Source: Balanoglossus misakiensis (lineage: Eukaryota; Hemichordata). Taken from it: a DNA stretch of 64,000 nt. The notes beneath the pieces are model-generated. The model worked only from the letters and a program-made list of their open reading frames with translations. It was not told the DNA's origin and made no database searches. A program made the position numbers and the translations under genes. The stretch lies in NCBI GenBank assembly GCA_040954595.2, contig CM082576.2, forward strand, positions 3,720,001-3,784,000. The letters run 5' to 3'. Shown here piece by piece: positions 10,760 to 23,884 of the stretch. Within the stretch, counting starts at the first letter, position 1; each line of letters opens with the position of its first letter.

Positions 10760-11491
10760 CTTTTAAATGAATGAAAACTATTGTTGTCGCTAGTATTGCA
10801 AATATTATGTATGTATATGTGTGTGTGTGTTTATGTCCTCAATTTGTTGAACCTCGTCATAATAAAACGAATGTTGCAGGCGGCCCGACCTCAAAACCTA
10901 TTTTTATTGTTTTCGTTTGCGATCACAACATTTACAGAGATGATGACGAATCGTCCACACTAACAAAACTACTGTACAATCAAAATGTGATAGATAAAAG
11001 TCGCTAACTGCTTGGGTGACTACTGAATACATGTAGTCGGCTTCTGGTCTTGAGCAGCTACTGTGCACCATTCCCCGTGATCTCGCGAGATATCTCGTGA
11101 TCGAACCGACTCGAGGAACGGAGAAATCTAAACCCAGCAGTGGACGTGGACGAAGCACAGCTTCTATACGGACTAGGGGGCACTCCACAAACCAATTACT
11201 GACATAGATGATGTGATGTGTTCCTGTTGGATATGGGCCAATTTGAAGACAATTCAGAAGTGTAGTCACGCTTGCTTCACATCAGAACCTTCAGGCGATG
11301 AAGTGGCGAGACTTCAGCTACTTTGCAAAGATAAAGAAAGCGTGTCCCTTCATTCCTTTATGTCAAAATGCTTTTAACTTCTTGATTACAATATTCTCAC
11401 TTCAAAGGGTAGAATTGGAATCCTAACGCTGCCAATAAATGTTTTTTTCCTTCTAATTGATAAGCAATATATTTCCAAAACAGTGCGACTT
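10760..11491. other. Convergent intergenic spacer
   Basis: This lies between the 3' ends of homeobox copy B (+) and ninjurin-like A (-). It holds short AT-rich stretches and a small GT run near 10815. No coding exon or RNA gene was seen. The left-hand side of the 11492 gene is its 3' UTR. Confidence 0.45.
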
Positions 11492-12732
11492 CTAAGCTGT
11501 AGAAGTATTAGTAACACCGCTTCCATTTTGAATCATAATGACCACATAGGCGACGGTTGACACCAGCGACGCCGCACTCAGGAAGCAAGCCGCAAACAAC
11601 ACCGCGTTGTTCCAGTACCGGAGAGTTTTCGTGTACACCAGGCGACCAAAGCAATTGCACATCGCCACAGCCGTCTCTGGTCCATCGCCCTCGTCGATGT
11701 CGACGACCCCGATGAGATGAATCAAGAGCGCGAGGAGAATCTCCAAGAAGATGCAACCGGCCACCGCCGCAATTGTGAACGGCTCCAATCCTGTCACCAC
11801 TTTCGCAGACGGGTACTGAATGACTATCAAGCTGATTAGCATACCCACGTGTGTGACGAGAAGACCGAAATCCAACACACCGATCCCGGCGGTCTTCACA
11901 GTCACGTAGCTGTTGAACTTCCCGTACTGTTTAAATGAAAGTAAAACTTAGGATTAGGAGGCTATAGAAGTTAGCTTCCCATGTTAGGACGACTATACGG
12001 AATTAGTTCCTCAGATTTTTTTCTCTCGAGAAAGCACAATAAACTCCACGAGTTTCACTGACCATTGAAATTGCATACTCATCATGCTGAATGCCAAATT
12101 ATTGCGACAGAATAAAAGCGGGCAGAGAATACTGTTCTATGTTTATTCGCGTGGCAATGAAACGAGAAAAGACAAAGTTTCTTGTGTTAAGTTTGAAAGT
12201 AGAAACTGACAGTACCAAGAAAGTCTATCAAACAAGAAACCACATGGAAACAACTTCAAACTTCAAAAAATGGGTAAATGGTGAGGTCAAGAAACATTGT
12301 TTTTCCCCCAGCTTAACTGTTGTTGCGAAAGATCCATTCGGGCAATACTTAGTAGTCACTATAGTTATAAAAGCACTAATAAGTTTCGAAAGACTTTCCA
12401 ACACGCACCTTCCTGGCTGGTTCACCTTCGCATTGCCATTCAATCTCAGGACTTAACTTTTCAATCGGAAAAGCCCCCGTGGAATCTGCAGCAACCATGT
12501 CGTTTGTTTGGCCAGACTTGAGAAGTATGGTACTGGGGTCAAGACAAAACAGTCTGCCCATGACGGAGCGGGTGAGACGGTCCTTTGACAGCCATATTCT
12601 GCCCTTCATAGCGTATGGCCCTGACGCCATGGTCCCGTTGACGAACACGCCGCTCTGTCGGCCGTCGCCGCCGCTGAACGCCACTAAGGGATCCGACGGA
12701 GGTGCTTGTTCGTGTTGGTCCGCCATTTCCAC
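11492..12732 (-). CDS. Ninjurin-like membrane protein A
   Basis: There are two exons on the minus strand: 12732-12409 and 11926-11492 (252 residues), with a phase-0 intron after the CEGEPARK motif. Exon 1 encodes a cytosolic-looking N-terminal module (GRIWLS..RLTRSV..LFCLDP) of about 75 residues. Exon 2 encodes the ninjurin region: YVTVKTAGIGVLDFGLLVTH (corresponding to the NINJ1 amphipathic helices), a hydrophobic helix pair ending LLIHLIGVVDIDEGDG, and a last helix LFAACFLSAASLVSTVAYVV. Ninjurins are plasma-membrane proteins; vertebrate NINJ1 oligomerises to rupture membranes during lytic death. This copy is the most diverged of three local paralogues. The alternative start at 12726 (second ATG) cannot be excluded. 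The ninjurin assignment rests on the order and spacing of helices and conserved Tyr, Lys and Asp residues. Confidence 0.75.
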
Positions 12733-13812
12733 TGCACTGGAGTTCTCAGTCTGAAGTCACTGGATGGATGAGCTCTAATGACAGCTTTGAGGAGTGCACA
12801 CCACTTTTCCAACGAAGGCAATTGTGTGACGCGCGTGATTTATCGGAGATGTTTCTAAATACCCGGAAGCGCAGACCCCGCGTTGCTATGGGTACGTAAA
12901 CGTAAACACAAGCATAAATCCCGTCCACGCAAAAAGTCAGTCATCCGTGGAGAATGTAAATGCACAGTTTTGTCAAACGCATGAAAATGCAAGAGGTATC
13001 TTCGAGCTTTTTAGTTTACAATACGCAGCCTACCCGCTGAAAAGGCTCTGGTGAATTCGAAGGAAGATTGAAAACAAACGGGGATGGAGAGCGCCCTATG
13101 TGGTGACGACGCCGAAGCATATTGCACTCACCTCGATTCATCAATAATTACACTGACTTGGAACGACCCCAGCGATGTCTGCATCCGAGTGTGACTTTGA
13201 GAACAAAGGCTGCGTAAACATGTACAAATGTAGTATGTCTCAGGTAGCATGGGGAATATTCAAATGATACAGTGCCGTGAATACTATATCAATTCATACA
13301 GCTAGCTAAGCTGGGCTTCAAGTACACCTTGTACTTTTAGGATACAAATCGAAGCTCTAAATGAAGGGAAAATAAATTCTTGTAATACGCAAGTGAAAAC
13401 TTCCCTAGTTTTAGCAAAATACAAAAGGTGCTTCGCAAAACTTTGGAAACAATACATCGACAATCCGCATATGACTACTTTCACGAACAGGTTCGGCCCA
13501 AGGTGGCGCTGTGCACGTATATCTATTCCGCCACCATGATGATTACAATGTACTGGTCAACCATCTGTTGGGCAGAACAGGATAGTAGTATGGTATACCT
13601 GGTATGGTCTATTCATTGAAGAATGTTGACATGTTTAAGTAACAGGTGGCATTTCGGTGACGTCATGTTTGTCATGATTTAGACAGCGAAAATAGGTCCA
13701 TACCCCAAATGTACTATAATAGTGTAAATTGATCCTCACTTATCTGTCGAAAATGTGCCATCTACATACATGAAGCAAAATTGCACGCATCTGTACACGC
13801 AGCACATTACGT
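12733..13812. other. Intergenic spacer between ninjurin-like A and LRR-1
   Basis: This holds the ninjurin-like A promoter and the LRR-1 3' UTR. A GC-rich stretch near 12830-12940 borders the ninjurin-like start. I saw no further coding exon. Confidence 0.4.
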
Positions 13813-16800
13813 TCAACTGTGTGTGGTGTCGGTGAAATCAAAACTCTCGGTGTCCAGCTGTTCGACCTCTTCAGCCAGACTCGTCTCTCCGATAACTTTG
13901 AGGGTGTTGACCATCTTGTCAACTTGCTGCTTGACAAAAGCGGGTGTTTGCCTCTGATCCTTCCATTTTTGCAACAGCTGCAAGAGCTTGTCTTTCTGCG
14001 GGACGCTTTCTTTTTGTCGATGGCCCTTACTTTCTCGCGGGGGATTCCCAGGTGCGGGGCCAGCTCCTTCCATCTTGCCGGGTCAAGTTTGGAGTTGATT
14101 ATCTCCAGCGCTGAGGTCATAGCCCTTCCTGCAAGACATAACGAGAACAGAACTCGGTTGGACGGTTGTGTTGGACGTAGTATTGAAACGACCCACACGC
14201 GACACGTGCAATCCTACGCCTTCACATGCATACAAAATCAAAGATGGCTTCCTTTCCAAAGTGAGGCTGTCCCCTCCCAATGCTTCTGGGTGAGGGCGCA
14301 ACACGTATAAGTTCAACCTGTCTCTACTTTCCAGATCCATTCTTTTGTCACAAAAGTTGCTGTTTGCTAAAATAATCATGTAACAATAAAATCGCACGTC
14401 GTTAAACAGAAAAGAGTACTGAAGTACTGTTATATATAAATGAAACATTTCTGCTGACATTTTAATTCTCCGAAGAGAAAAAAAACTTTCACCAATGAAA
14501 TGTCATACTCACGTGCAACAACATGAGCGGCTATCTCTGTAGAGAAGGAAAAGTGAAATTAGCAATTAATTTATTAGCCCTTTCCTTGAAATGGTTCTTG
14601 ATAGAAATCTTACGTAAACATTAGCTTTAAATCACAACAATTCATGTGATGACAAATTATCGTACATGTATTTGTTACATGTAATGTTACACTTTGTTAT
14701 CGTGTTCACAGTGGCCTGTGAACACATTACCTATGCATAAAGCAGTAAACCAGACGCACCTTCTTTTCTGTGCTTGCACTCTTCGAAAATCGCCTTCATG
14801 TCGTCTGAATCCCTGGGAAATGGTTTCCAGTTATGTTGCACAGCATTTAACTGATGTCTGCACCCGACATCCTCCGGGCATATCACCTTGAAGGCGATGG
14901 AGTAGGTCAGGGAAGGCCAAGTACTTCGCATGCAGTCCCTGAGTTTTTGGACGAACTGTTCGTTGAGGACGCGATAGGTGCTCTCCATGTCAACCGACAT
15001 GGTGGTCTTGATCGACAGTGACTTGGACGCCCCCTTGTGTTCAGAGACCACCATACTGACACCGCTGAACGAGGCAAGGAAGCCATCTTTCCATTCCTCT
15101 CGCACGTTTGCGTGCACGGTGCAGACGAGCACACTCATGAGCCTGGACGGACAGAACCACGGGAATTCCACCCGGGCTTCGAACAGCGGTACGAATTTCA
15201 CGGGGACGCTCATCCCCTTCTGGAGGTATCCTGGGAACCGCAGCACCCTCGGTGACCGCTCGTCGGCGTTTATGCCTTCAGAGTGGAGAAAAGAACCTTC
15301 GTTTCCCTCGGGATCCACTTCATAGCAGATCTTGAACCCGGTCAGCACATCAAACACCAACGACATCACATCAGGGTCCAGTTCTAAATGGCCCAGGACG
15401 CACTCTCGGATCACGTCTTCCGACAAGACCGCCTTGCTCTCAAACGTCTCATTCACAATGGCGAACTTTGTACCTCGATAGCCCGGCGGAAAGCTGTTCG
15501 CGTCCAGGAAGTCTGAATGGCCCTTCTCAAAGATCGCCTGGAGGATATCTTTCAGGAAATCCAAGTTATGGAAGACATAGTCTCTAAGGCTTGGTATCCA
15601 GTCGTAGTATTGCACGACACCGATTCGTTTCATGTATGCAATTACACCTTGAATGTCTCCCTCCTGTAGGCCAACACTCCTACCAATACCCTCAAATTCT
15701 GAAAGAGTGAGCCTTACTCTCTTGAGTTGATCATCATCATCCCTTGTTTCTAGCAGCTCTCTCTCAAGCTCCAACATCTTTTGTATGTTGGGCGTGCTCC
15801 CGTTCCTATCCAGAGATGTGGTGCTGGCGGGAAGGAGGCGTTTGTCCTTGTCCAGTAACAGCTGACAAATCTTGTCCTTGCAAACCTTCATACCGTTCTT
15901 GGCCTTCCCAACAACAATCACTTCAGTTGGCGACGAAAATAGAAGCAGGTCTTTATGCTGACGCTGCTTCAGTTCACTGAATAACTTCTGTAGCTCTTTA
16001 CTTATGTTGCTGCAGGTCTCCCTTACCTTCTCTGCGTCTAGTTTATGAGCATGCGTTCCGACTATGGTTACTATTATTTCCCCTCCAATGGAAACCACGA
16101 CATCCTTGATCCACATTGCAATGCACGCCTGGAAACCTTCCGACGGATACCGCTGCAAGTTGACTGTGATGATGTATAGAGAATTTGCTGTGTAAAACAG
16201 TGGGTACACAGATTGCACACTGCCGCTTCCGCCGCAGTATGTTAGTTCCGCGTCGATGTTGTCCGTAACCGGCCATATCGCTCGGTCCATGAAAGCAACC
16301 GTGCCGCTTGATGTGTCAGATTCCCCGCCAGTGTTCATGGCTGCCTTAACACCATTTCCTGGATTTCTACCATTTGTGGTCACTGGTATGTCTTGCTGTG
16401 TGTTGCCAGATGCTGGTTCTTCATCTTTCCTTGAGGTTCCCTCACCACCGCTAACGACAATCCTGTCTGAACTGGTAGTCACTTGATCAGGCTGTCCCTT
16501 TTCTCCTTGCCCTCCGGGATCTTCATTGTTATTGACCTCTGACCCACGCCCATCTTCACTTCCAAGCCTCCCTGATTGCCTGTCACGCGATTTTTTGAGC
16601 CTTTTCATAAGCGTGGCCTTGCCAGCGCCTTTGGAACCAAGAAGAAATATTTTGCCCCTTGCAATGCTGCTAAGATGAGGCGATTCTCTCAACTTCCGCC
16701 TCATCTCTCCCAACTTTGTCGTCTTGACTGCATCAGGGACATCTCTCAGCAGGTTCCCGCCAATTTCTACCTCTGTCCCTATTTTCTCCTCCAGTTTGAC

Positions 16801-18633
16801 AAGTGCACTTGGTAAGAAGTATAACTGATTGTCAGAGACATTCACCCTTTTCAGACTCTTGACATTTTCAATAGCCTTCGGCACAGAACGCAAACAGTTG
16901 CCACTCACATCCAGTGTCTGCAGGTTTTGCTTGCCTTTGCATGCAGTTTTGTCTGTGCGAACGGTGTGAATTTGGTTTCTGCTCACATTAAGCTCTTGAA
17001 GAGTCGGGTGCTGAAATACATGCGCAGGCACGACGATCAGCTGGTTTCCGTCAAGTTTCAGACTTTGCAACTTCTTCAGCTCCTTAATTTGTTCCGGTAT
17101 TACTTTCACATTGTTGCCGCCCATGTCGAGATCCACCAGATGCTCACAAGAAAAACAAACAGGTGGGATGTGTACGATGTTATTGTCTTTCAAGTTCACA
17201 TCTTTAAGTTTCATGCTGTCCACTGGGCCAATGTTGTCATCACCACCACCATCATCATCACTATCATTGACACCGCTCTTAACACGGACACCGTCATCTG
17301 AACCAGCATCTTCTCGTGTGTCCTTTATTTTATTTCCAGACAAGTTGATGTGTTCCAAAGTTTTCATTCTGGAAAGACGCTGTGGGACACATTCCAGCCT
17401 GTTCCTTGCCAAGTTCAGCGTCTTCAGTTTTTCCAGATGTATGTTTTCAGGAATGTCTGATATGCTGTTCCCCTCTAAGTCGAGCTCTTCCAGATACCTT
17501 GCGCTGAACAGGCTGTCGGGTAGATTATTGATGTGATTACTCTTGAGGGAAAGCTTCTTCAGCTTCTTCATTTTACCGAAGTCGATGTGGGTCAGATCTG
17601 TTAGATCATTAAAATCAAGGTGCAGGGACTCCAAGCTGGGTTGTTCCACCTGCTTCGGTAGATGGCCTATTTTGTTGTTCTTGGCAGAAAGGTGACAGAG
17701 CGCCATTTTGTCGAACGGGACGTCTGCAATGTCACTTATCGCGTTTCGATCAAGATGAAAATCCCTGAGTTTGTTGAGACCTCTGAATGGAGCGGGACTA
17801 AGGTTATCTATTGCGTTGTTTGTCAGTATGCAGGTGCTGAGACAGGCGAGTTTGCTGAACGCGTCAGGCACGTCCCTGATGTCATTGCCTTCGACGTTGA
17901 GGAAAACCAGCCGAGTTAGCACCGCCACAGTATGTAAGATTCCCTTGCCTTCAGGGGGCACATCAACGTCGAGATGGTTATTTCTCAGGTCCAAGTGGCG
18001 CAGAGCTTTGAGTCGAGTGACTATGCTCTCTGTGATACCAACGGTCAGGACAGGCTTAGTTGTTAAATCTGCACAGAGTTTGAGTGTGTGCACGAAGATG
18101 GGTAGTTGTGCCACCGTGTTTTGCTCGACTGACACCACTCCATTTCGACTCCAGTCTAGAACCTGCAACTTTCTCAACTTGGAGATATCGTGAGGGATAA
18201 ATGATAGCCTGTTGTCTGCCGCCAGAAATTTTGCGAGCTTCGGCAACTTGAAGACATCTCCCCAGAGTTTGGAGAATTTGTTTTTGCTGATGTCTAGATG
18301 CTGCAACTTTCTCGCGATTCCGATGCCAGGAACGCTTGTCAAACTGTTGTCAGATAGATCGATGTAAGTAAGGTTTGGCAACTCAAAGAACTCGTATGAA
18401 ATCCACGTTAAGCGATTCCTGCTCAAGTTCACATATCGCAATCCTTTGAGTTCGACGATGTCTTCTTTTATGTCCGCGATGTAGTTATTGGACAAATTCA
18501 AAGTCTTGATGTCGGTCCTGCAGTCATCGATCAAATGATCGGGGACTGCTCTTAGTCTTTTATTTGTTGCTACATATTCTGGCTTTGGGCTAGCAATGTC
18601 AGTATTGTTGAATTTTGAGGCTCCTGATCCCAT
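13813..18633 (-). CDS. LRR / Roc-like / COR / Death-domain protein 1 (MFHAS1/ROCO-like), frame broken in last exon
   Basis: The exons are 18633-14760, 14536-14513 (24 bases) and 14128-13813; about 1400 residues would be expected. The protein starts MGSGASKF, an N-myristoylation signal (Gly2, Ser6). About 25 leucine-rich repeats span roughly residues 40-650, with an acidic Asp/Gly insert near 450-475. A Roc-like P-loop (GSKGAGKAT) begins near residue 666, the YCGGSG switch follows, and a COR region (HNLDFLKDIL) spans about 990-1270. The microexon encodes EIAAHVVA and leads into a death domain (SKLDPARWKELAPHLGIP). Inside the death domain the frame is broken: at an A5 run near 14015 one base is missing relative to paralogue LRR-2, and the homologous C-terminal half continues in the next frame to a stop at 13813. 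Read straight through, translation would end at 13740. ROCO proteins are signalling scaffolds and GTPases; here nucleotide binding is doubtful. The break may be an assembly error or a real truncation. Confidence 0.85.
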
Positions 18634-20235
18634 AATATGTTTTTCGTGTCCTTTTCACCAAGCGGACGACTCGAGTGGAACTTCTAAAGTACAAACAATC
18701 ACAAATCCCTTTGTATCATGGTTGCACGTAACATGGGACTGCTATTTCTGTCCTGTCCACCAGGATAGGCATGTCAGGATCTAAGGTCCTTGTTCCTAAA
18801 GGTAAGGAGAACGAGTTCAAAATTTCAAATTATGTCTAATCCAAATGTTCAGCAAATGTTGCGTTCGGCGCATTCAAATAGTGGACTATCTTCCCTCCCT
18901 ACCATCGATCGCCGCCCTATAAACGACTCCAATGCGTTCACGCATTCTCTTATACATTTATTAGGTTGTACAAAGTTTTATCATAGTTTTGACCTTCTTG
19001 ATTTATATATTTACGATGGTAGAAATGACAGGTGGTATGTGTCGAGCTTTTGAGTTCATGCCAAGAATTTAAGGGTGTGCTGAGGTACGTTATGGACGTT
19101 ATGGGAGTTGCAATACAGCAAAACACCGAGGTCTACGGCAATGCTGTGCAAATAGACTGCAAGTGGATACTCAACGTTTCGCTTCAATTAGGGACTAGGT
19201 TAGATTACTGGCCAAATTACAACAAAGCGAGCACACGCGGCTGTCAACGGTAAATTTTGTATGAGATATAGGAAGCAAATGACAGTACTGACCGAACCGT
19301 CGCAGATTGCGGGTATTATCAAGCCTCTATCAGGTTATGGCGAACAAGTGTTGAGATCCACGCACCGTTCTGTTCATAGCCACAACCCGAACCTCTGTTG
19401 GAAATACCCTGTCGTGTTTTCTTTGTGACGATGTCCAGATCCGGGTCTGTCTGTCTACTGCACGTCAACACCGGGCTTGTGAGAGAGTCTATAGTCAACA
19501 CCCCTACTCAAACCACGGGCCCAAAGTGCGTTGTTTCTTTGACAGGTTCCCCTTCAAACGAGTTAATCTGTAACAAAAGGCGAGCTGCGCAGACGCGTAC
19601 AGGTGAATGGCAATTTAATGATCTCACCACCAACTAAAAACATGGCTCAAAGTTCTGGCGCAGAATCGCCGTCGCATTGAGTGCGAAACGTTGCAATTTC
19701 CTTTATAGATTGTCGCATTGGGATCATGTAGGAGTTTCCTGTAATAATGGATGCTAACGTGGAATCTGCAAATGTTTACTTTTGTGCAGACAGACGGAAG
19801 AAAGGACAGACAGACAGACAGACAGACAGACTTTAATTACTGGTAAAAGTGATGAAAAAAACCAAACATGATTCTTCCTAATATAAGCTTGGTTATAATA
19901 TAAGTGTGTGAATAACTGAAGCTCGAGTACAATGCGGAGAGAACCGTTACCACCAGGATGTTGGTGAGATTGTTACTTGGTTGACGTCAGGCCACAAATG
20001 CGGGTTGTTTTTCTCCGCGACCGCCACTTTCATACCTGCTCAGCCGATACATGTTTCTGCATATTATCAGAGAATTTGAAATATTGTGAATATTTGGCAA
20101 CGTTTTACTGATTCACTTTTATTCTAAAGTGTAAGTCTAGAAGATTCCAATCTTCCTGGTACCTTGTTTCTGGAAGATATGCTATTATACTAGTCCGAGG
20201 GAACAACTGTAGACATTTGTCAGTTTTTGGCTTGA
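18634..20235. other. Intergenic region upstream of LRR-1
   Basis: This carries the presumed LRR-1 promoter and the 3' flank of ninjurin-like B. A (CAGA)n run occupies 19805-19831. Several short open frames are present, but none has splice support or recognisable content. Confidence 0.45.
19805..19831. repeat. (CAGA)n short tandem repeat
   Basis: About seven GACA/CAGA units lie in the LRR-1 upstream region. Confidence 0.85.
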
Positions 20236-21292
20236 CTAAGAGGCTGGCGCGATACGAATTACAAATACCACAAACAAAACTCCGGTAACGAGGGTTGTTC
20301 CGGCCAAGGTGTATGTCAAGAACGTAATCGTGTTGTTGCGTCGGCGTACAGTTTCCTTGCAAATCCTGCCGCAACCACTGAACAGGGGAACCGGTGTTTC
20401 CTGTCCTTCGCCGTCGTCGATGTCAACAATACCCACTATGTAGAGGAGGTAGGCAAGTACGAGCTCTAACAAGATGCAGAGGCAGGAGAAAGCTATGGTA
20501 ACTGGCCAGATGTCGAACGACTTGTAGGACGACGACGCTGTCCCGAAGACCACCAGGGACACCAACAAACAGACGTGGGACGCGAACAGCCCGAAGTTCA
20601 TGATACTTAAGGCGACTGTTTTCGAAGTGGCGTAGGCGCTGAATTCACCATACTGTAAGACAGATCGAAGAATAATACGTGAGTTGTGATATTTGTTGTC
20701 AGAAATTAAAAGAGGGATCGGAACGTGTAGGGGTTTGGGCAGTACTTTTTACTTTTTTTAAAATACCGAAGGCCTCCCAAACGCACTTTTAAGTCACAAT
20801 TCCGTATAGGTCAGTAATGTGTGTACCATTATCGATCAGTGTAGGTTTAATAAAAATACTTGTCACGTTCCACCCGTCCCGCCTGTTCTAAAAACAATAA
20901 TTATCACACACCTTGCGTGCAGGTTCCCCTTCACAAATCCAGTCTACTGATGGATCCAATTTCTCCAAGGAAAACCCACCGCCGCTTTCTGGACCGACGA
21001 ACGTGTTGTCGACACTTGACTTCAAGACGATCGTCTTCGGATCGAGACAAAACAGTTTGGCGAGAACGGAGCGTGTTAAGCGGGCTTCCGAAAGCCAAAC
21101 CCGACCCCTGACTGTGTAAGCCCCGGCACCCATCATTCCGGCGATCGTCACACCATGAATGTTCGGGTTCGCTTGGTGCTGTCGGCCTGACGACTCCTCG
21201 GCCATTTCTTGCAGCTCGCTCCGGTTCCGTGAGCCTCCCCGCGCTTTTCTCTTCTGGTCACGTTCTGGTGAAACGCTTGCTGTCGCAGCCAT
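20236..21292 (-). CDS. Ninjurin-like membrane protein B
   Basis: There are two exons on the minus strand: 21292-20912 and 20652-20236 (265 residues), with a phase-0 intron after CEGEPARK exactly as in copies A and C. The N-terminus is basic and polar (MAATASVSPERDQKRK). The conserved module follows (RVWLSEARLTRSVLAKLFCLDPKTI, about residues 60-127). The ninjurin part begins YGEFSAYATSKTVALSIMNF, continues with a long hydrophobic helix ending LLYIVGIVDIDDGEGQE, and closes with a third helix. It is closest to copy C; their helix 2 to loop region (LELVLAYLLYIVGIVDIDDG) is identical. It is predicted to be a plasma-membrane protein. In transcription direction it lies between ninjurin-like C and LRR-1. 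I cannot tell whether it is lytic, adhesive or regulatory. Confidence 0.78.
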
Positions 21293-22258
21293 TTCTGTTG
21301 TTTTGACTTTTATTTTTCTGGCTACTTGGGGGCTGATCTAACTTGTCATAGTTGAGATACGTTAACCATATTAACATACCATCTGTCAAAGTGAGATTGG
21401 GTTGACGTCTACGACCAATTGTTTCACGCAAACAGACAGAAGGGAGAAACATATCAGAAACGTGTCAGAAACTTGTCAGAAACATCTGAAAGTTCCCTGT
21501 CCAAAAGTGACACTCCTCTCAGCGCCTATTGTTCGACCAAACAAATAATGAATAGAAGTGTCACAAGATGGTAAGAAATACACTAGCCAACTGTGACGTG
21601 AATTTAGTATTCACCAAAATGTGTGTAGCCAGAATGTTGTGCAGAAAAGAGCTCACACGTACACATTTAAATATTGTTTAACTAGATTGTAATTCACCAA
21701 AAGAACGAAATACAAAAATTATGCACATAAAATACCTCTGTAGGAACTAACTATAATAATGCGGGTGACGAAAAGTTTAGAACACAACAACTCACGACAA
21801 GAGCAATGTCCATGGTAGGCTGGCAGGTACAACAGACGAACGCACGCCCGACCAACACGGACACGGACGGTGACCGGAGGAACGCTGGAAGTAGAGTGGA
21901 GCCCCTAGGACATGAAGCATCGACCTTTTATATGACCAGTTTTGCATCACGACTGTTTCAAACGCGATCTCAGAAGCTGATTGGCGTACTCGATGTCACC
22001 CAACAGATGTAACACGCACAACATGTTAATAACCCGCTCAGCAAGTCACAGGAGAAAATCAATTAATGTCAAATAACAATGACAGGGTTGTGACCTTTGG
22101 CAAGTTATCGAGGGTTCATACACGGGGACCAAGTACAAAATGATAAAAGGGGTTCGTTCGCGTAACACTTATATGAAAGGTTCGCTTGGTCCCTCTTTGA
22201 AATGATACATCAGACAGAAATGTTGTGATAAAATAGCATTTTCCCCTCTTTAGGTCTA
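21293..22258. other. Intergenic spacer between ninjurin-like B and C
   Basis: This holds the promoter of copy B and the 3' flank of copy C. It is AT-rich at 21550-21770 and more GC-rich at 21800-21910. No coding exon or repeat was recognised. Confidence 0.45.
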
Positions 22259-23405
22259 TCAGAGAGATGCTTCGAGTTGAACTATAATTATCATGGTAAC
22301 AAAGGTTATTCCGACCAAGACGGCTGCCATGACAGTGATCGTGTGGTTACGTCGGCGTACAGTTTCCTTTAAAATTCCGTCATAGCAAATAAACAGGGGA
22401 ACCGGTGTTTCCTGTCCTTCGCCGTCGTCGATGTCAACAATACCCACTATGTAGAGGAGGTAGGCAAGTACGAGCTCTAACAAGATGCAGACACATGCAA
22501 AAGAAAGAGCGACTTCCCAAAGACCGGCCGACGTACTGTTCAAGAACAGGTCCTGGTTTACCACGAGGGCCACTAACATACAGACGTGGGACACAAACAG
22601 ACCAAAGTCCATAATACCGATGGCGACTGTTTTCGAGGTAGCGTAGGCGTTCACGTCACCATACTGAAAGAGAAATAAAACAAACTATAGATACCGTGTA
22701 CGCGGATATCAATATTTGAAACCGTTCGGTACACGACACGAGGGTCAACCCATACTCTAGAACTTGAAGTAAGCCAGTTTCGGATTCCGTGTGATGATCA
22801 TAAAACTGTGTCCAAACTTGAAAATATCAGTTTGCGTTATGGCTATAAAATGTAATTATTGTATTACAGTGCTCTAACGTTCTCACTTGAATTGGAATTT
22901 ACACATTCTTGATGTAAATATTAATAGTAGATTACTTTCCAATGAGTATGCCAGACGTTGGTAATTTCTTACAAGTTTAATGCAGAGATAAGGCCTCATA
23001 TACTCCGACAAGGTCACACACCTTTCGAGCGGGCTCTCCTTCGCAAATCCAGTCAACCTCTGGATCTAGTCTGTCCAGGGAAAATCTGCCGCCGTTTTCT
23101 GGTCCTATCTTAGTATTGTCTTTGCTTGATTTCAAAATTATCGTTTTGGGATCGAGGCAAAAAAGCTTGGAGAGAACGGAGCGTGTTAATCGGGATTCTG
23201 AAAGCCATATTCGCCCGTTGACTTTGTATGCTCCGGTACCCATCGTTCCGGTGACGGTCACACCATTGAAGTTCGGCGCCGGTTGGTGTTGTCGGCTCGA
23301 TGCATCTGCGTCTCTTTCTTCCGAGCCTAGTGCGCTCGATGTCCGCGACACCTCTTCTGGGGATGGTGGATCACGCTCAGGCGAAACGCGAGCAGTCGCT
23401 GCCAT
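22259..23405 (-). CDS. Ninjurin-like membrane protein C
   Basis: There are two exons on the minus strand: 23405-23022 and 22663-22259 (262 residues). I chose the ATG at 23405 because MAATARVSPERD matches the start of copy B; an in-frame ATG 30 bases upstream (23435) is possible. Exon 1 carries the shared module (GRIWLSESRLTRSVLSKLFC) and ends CEGEPARK at a phase-0 intron. Exon 2 encodes YGDVNAYATSKTVAIGIMDF, a hydrophobic hairpin ending IVGIVDIDDGEGQE, and a final helix (TVMAAVLVGITFVTMIIIV). This helix plan matches NINJ1: amphipathic pair, then two membrane helices. Its start codon lies 480 bases from the LRR-2 stop, in the same orientation. Confidence 0.8.
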
Positions 23406-23884
23406 TTTACGGAGTCGAAGTAAGTTGTTGGACAACTACTGACAGCAAAGAAGGAACTATTTACGGTCACATCGTATCGAGGATCGGAGGTATGAGGAAG
23501 CACCGGACCTTCGACCTGTTTACGAACAAATCATATAGAGCCTCAGACATTGTCATAGCAACTGTGTGTTGTCTCTTCTCTCTTGTTTGTCTTGATGCGA
23601 CATTTAGTCAATAGGCCATTGAGATTTATTACATTACAGTTCAAAGGACAAGGAATTTAGTGGGTGACGATCAGGCAGAATTGAAATAAAAATACGTCGA
23701 GGTTTTTCGACCCTGTCAAACAATGGATACGTTTTGTTTAAGTTGTAGGTGTGACCCATTGGGTTTTGCGTCGTCGCCATGGGTACGTGAACAAGCTCGG
23801 GAGATTAAGAGTTCGAATCCGATAAATGCATTACAATGTATATGTGCAATGCATCAGGTTTGACCCAAAAGTGGATTGAACATA
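23406..23884. other. Short spacer between ninjurin-like C start and LRR-2 stop
   Basis: This stretch of 479 bases must hold both the LRR-2 3' UTR and the ninjurin-like C promoter. No TATA box was seen. The close same-strand packing could allow co-regulation or read-through. Confidence 0.45.

Noticed and set aside
23811-23820. GTTCGAATCC, a tRNA B-box-like word
   Set aside because: No A box at a proper distance, no acceptor-stem pairing and no terminator, so it is not a tRNA gene.
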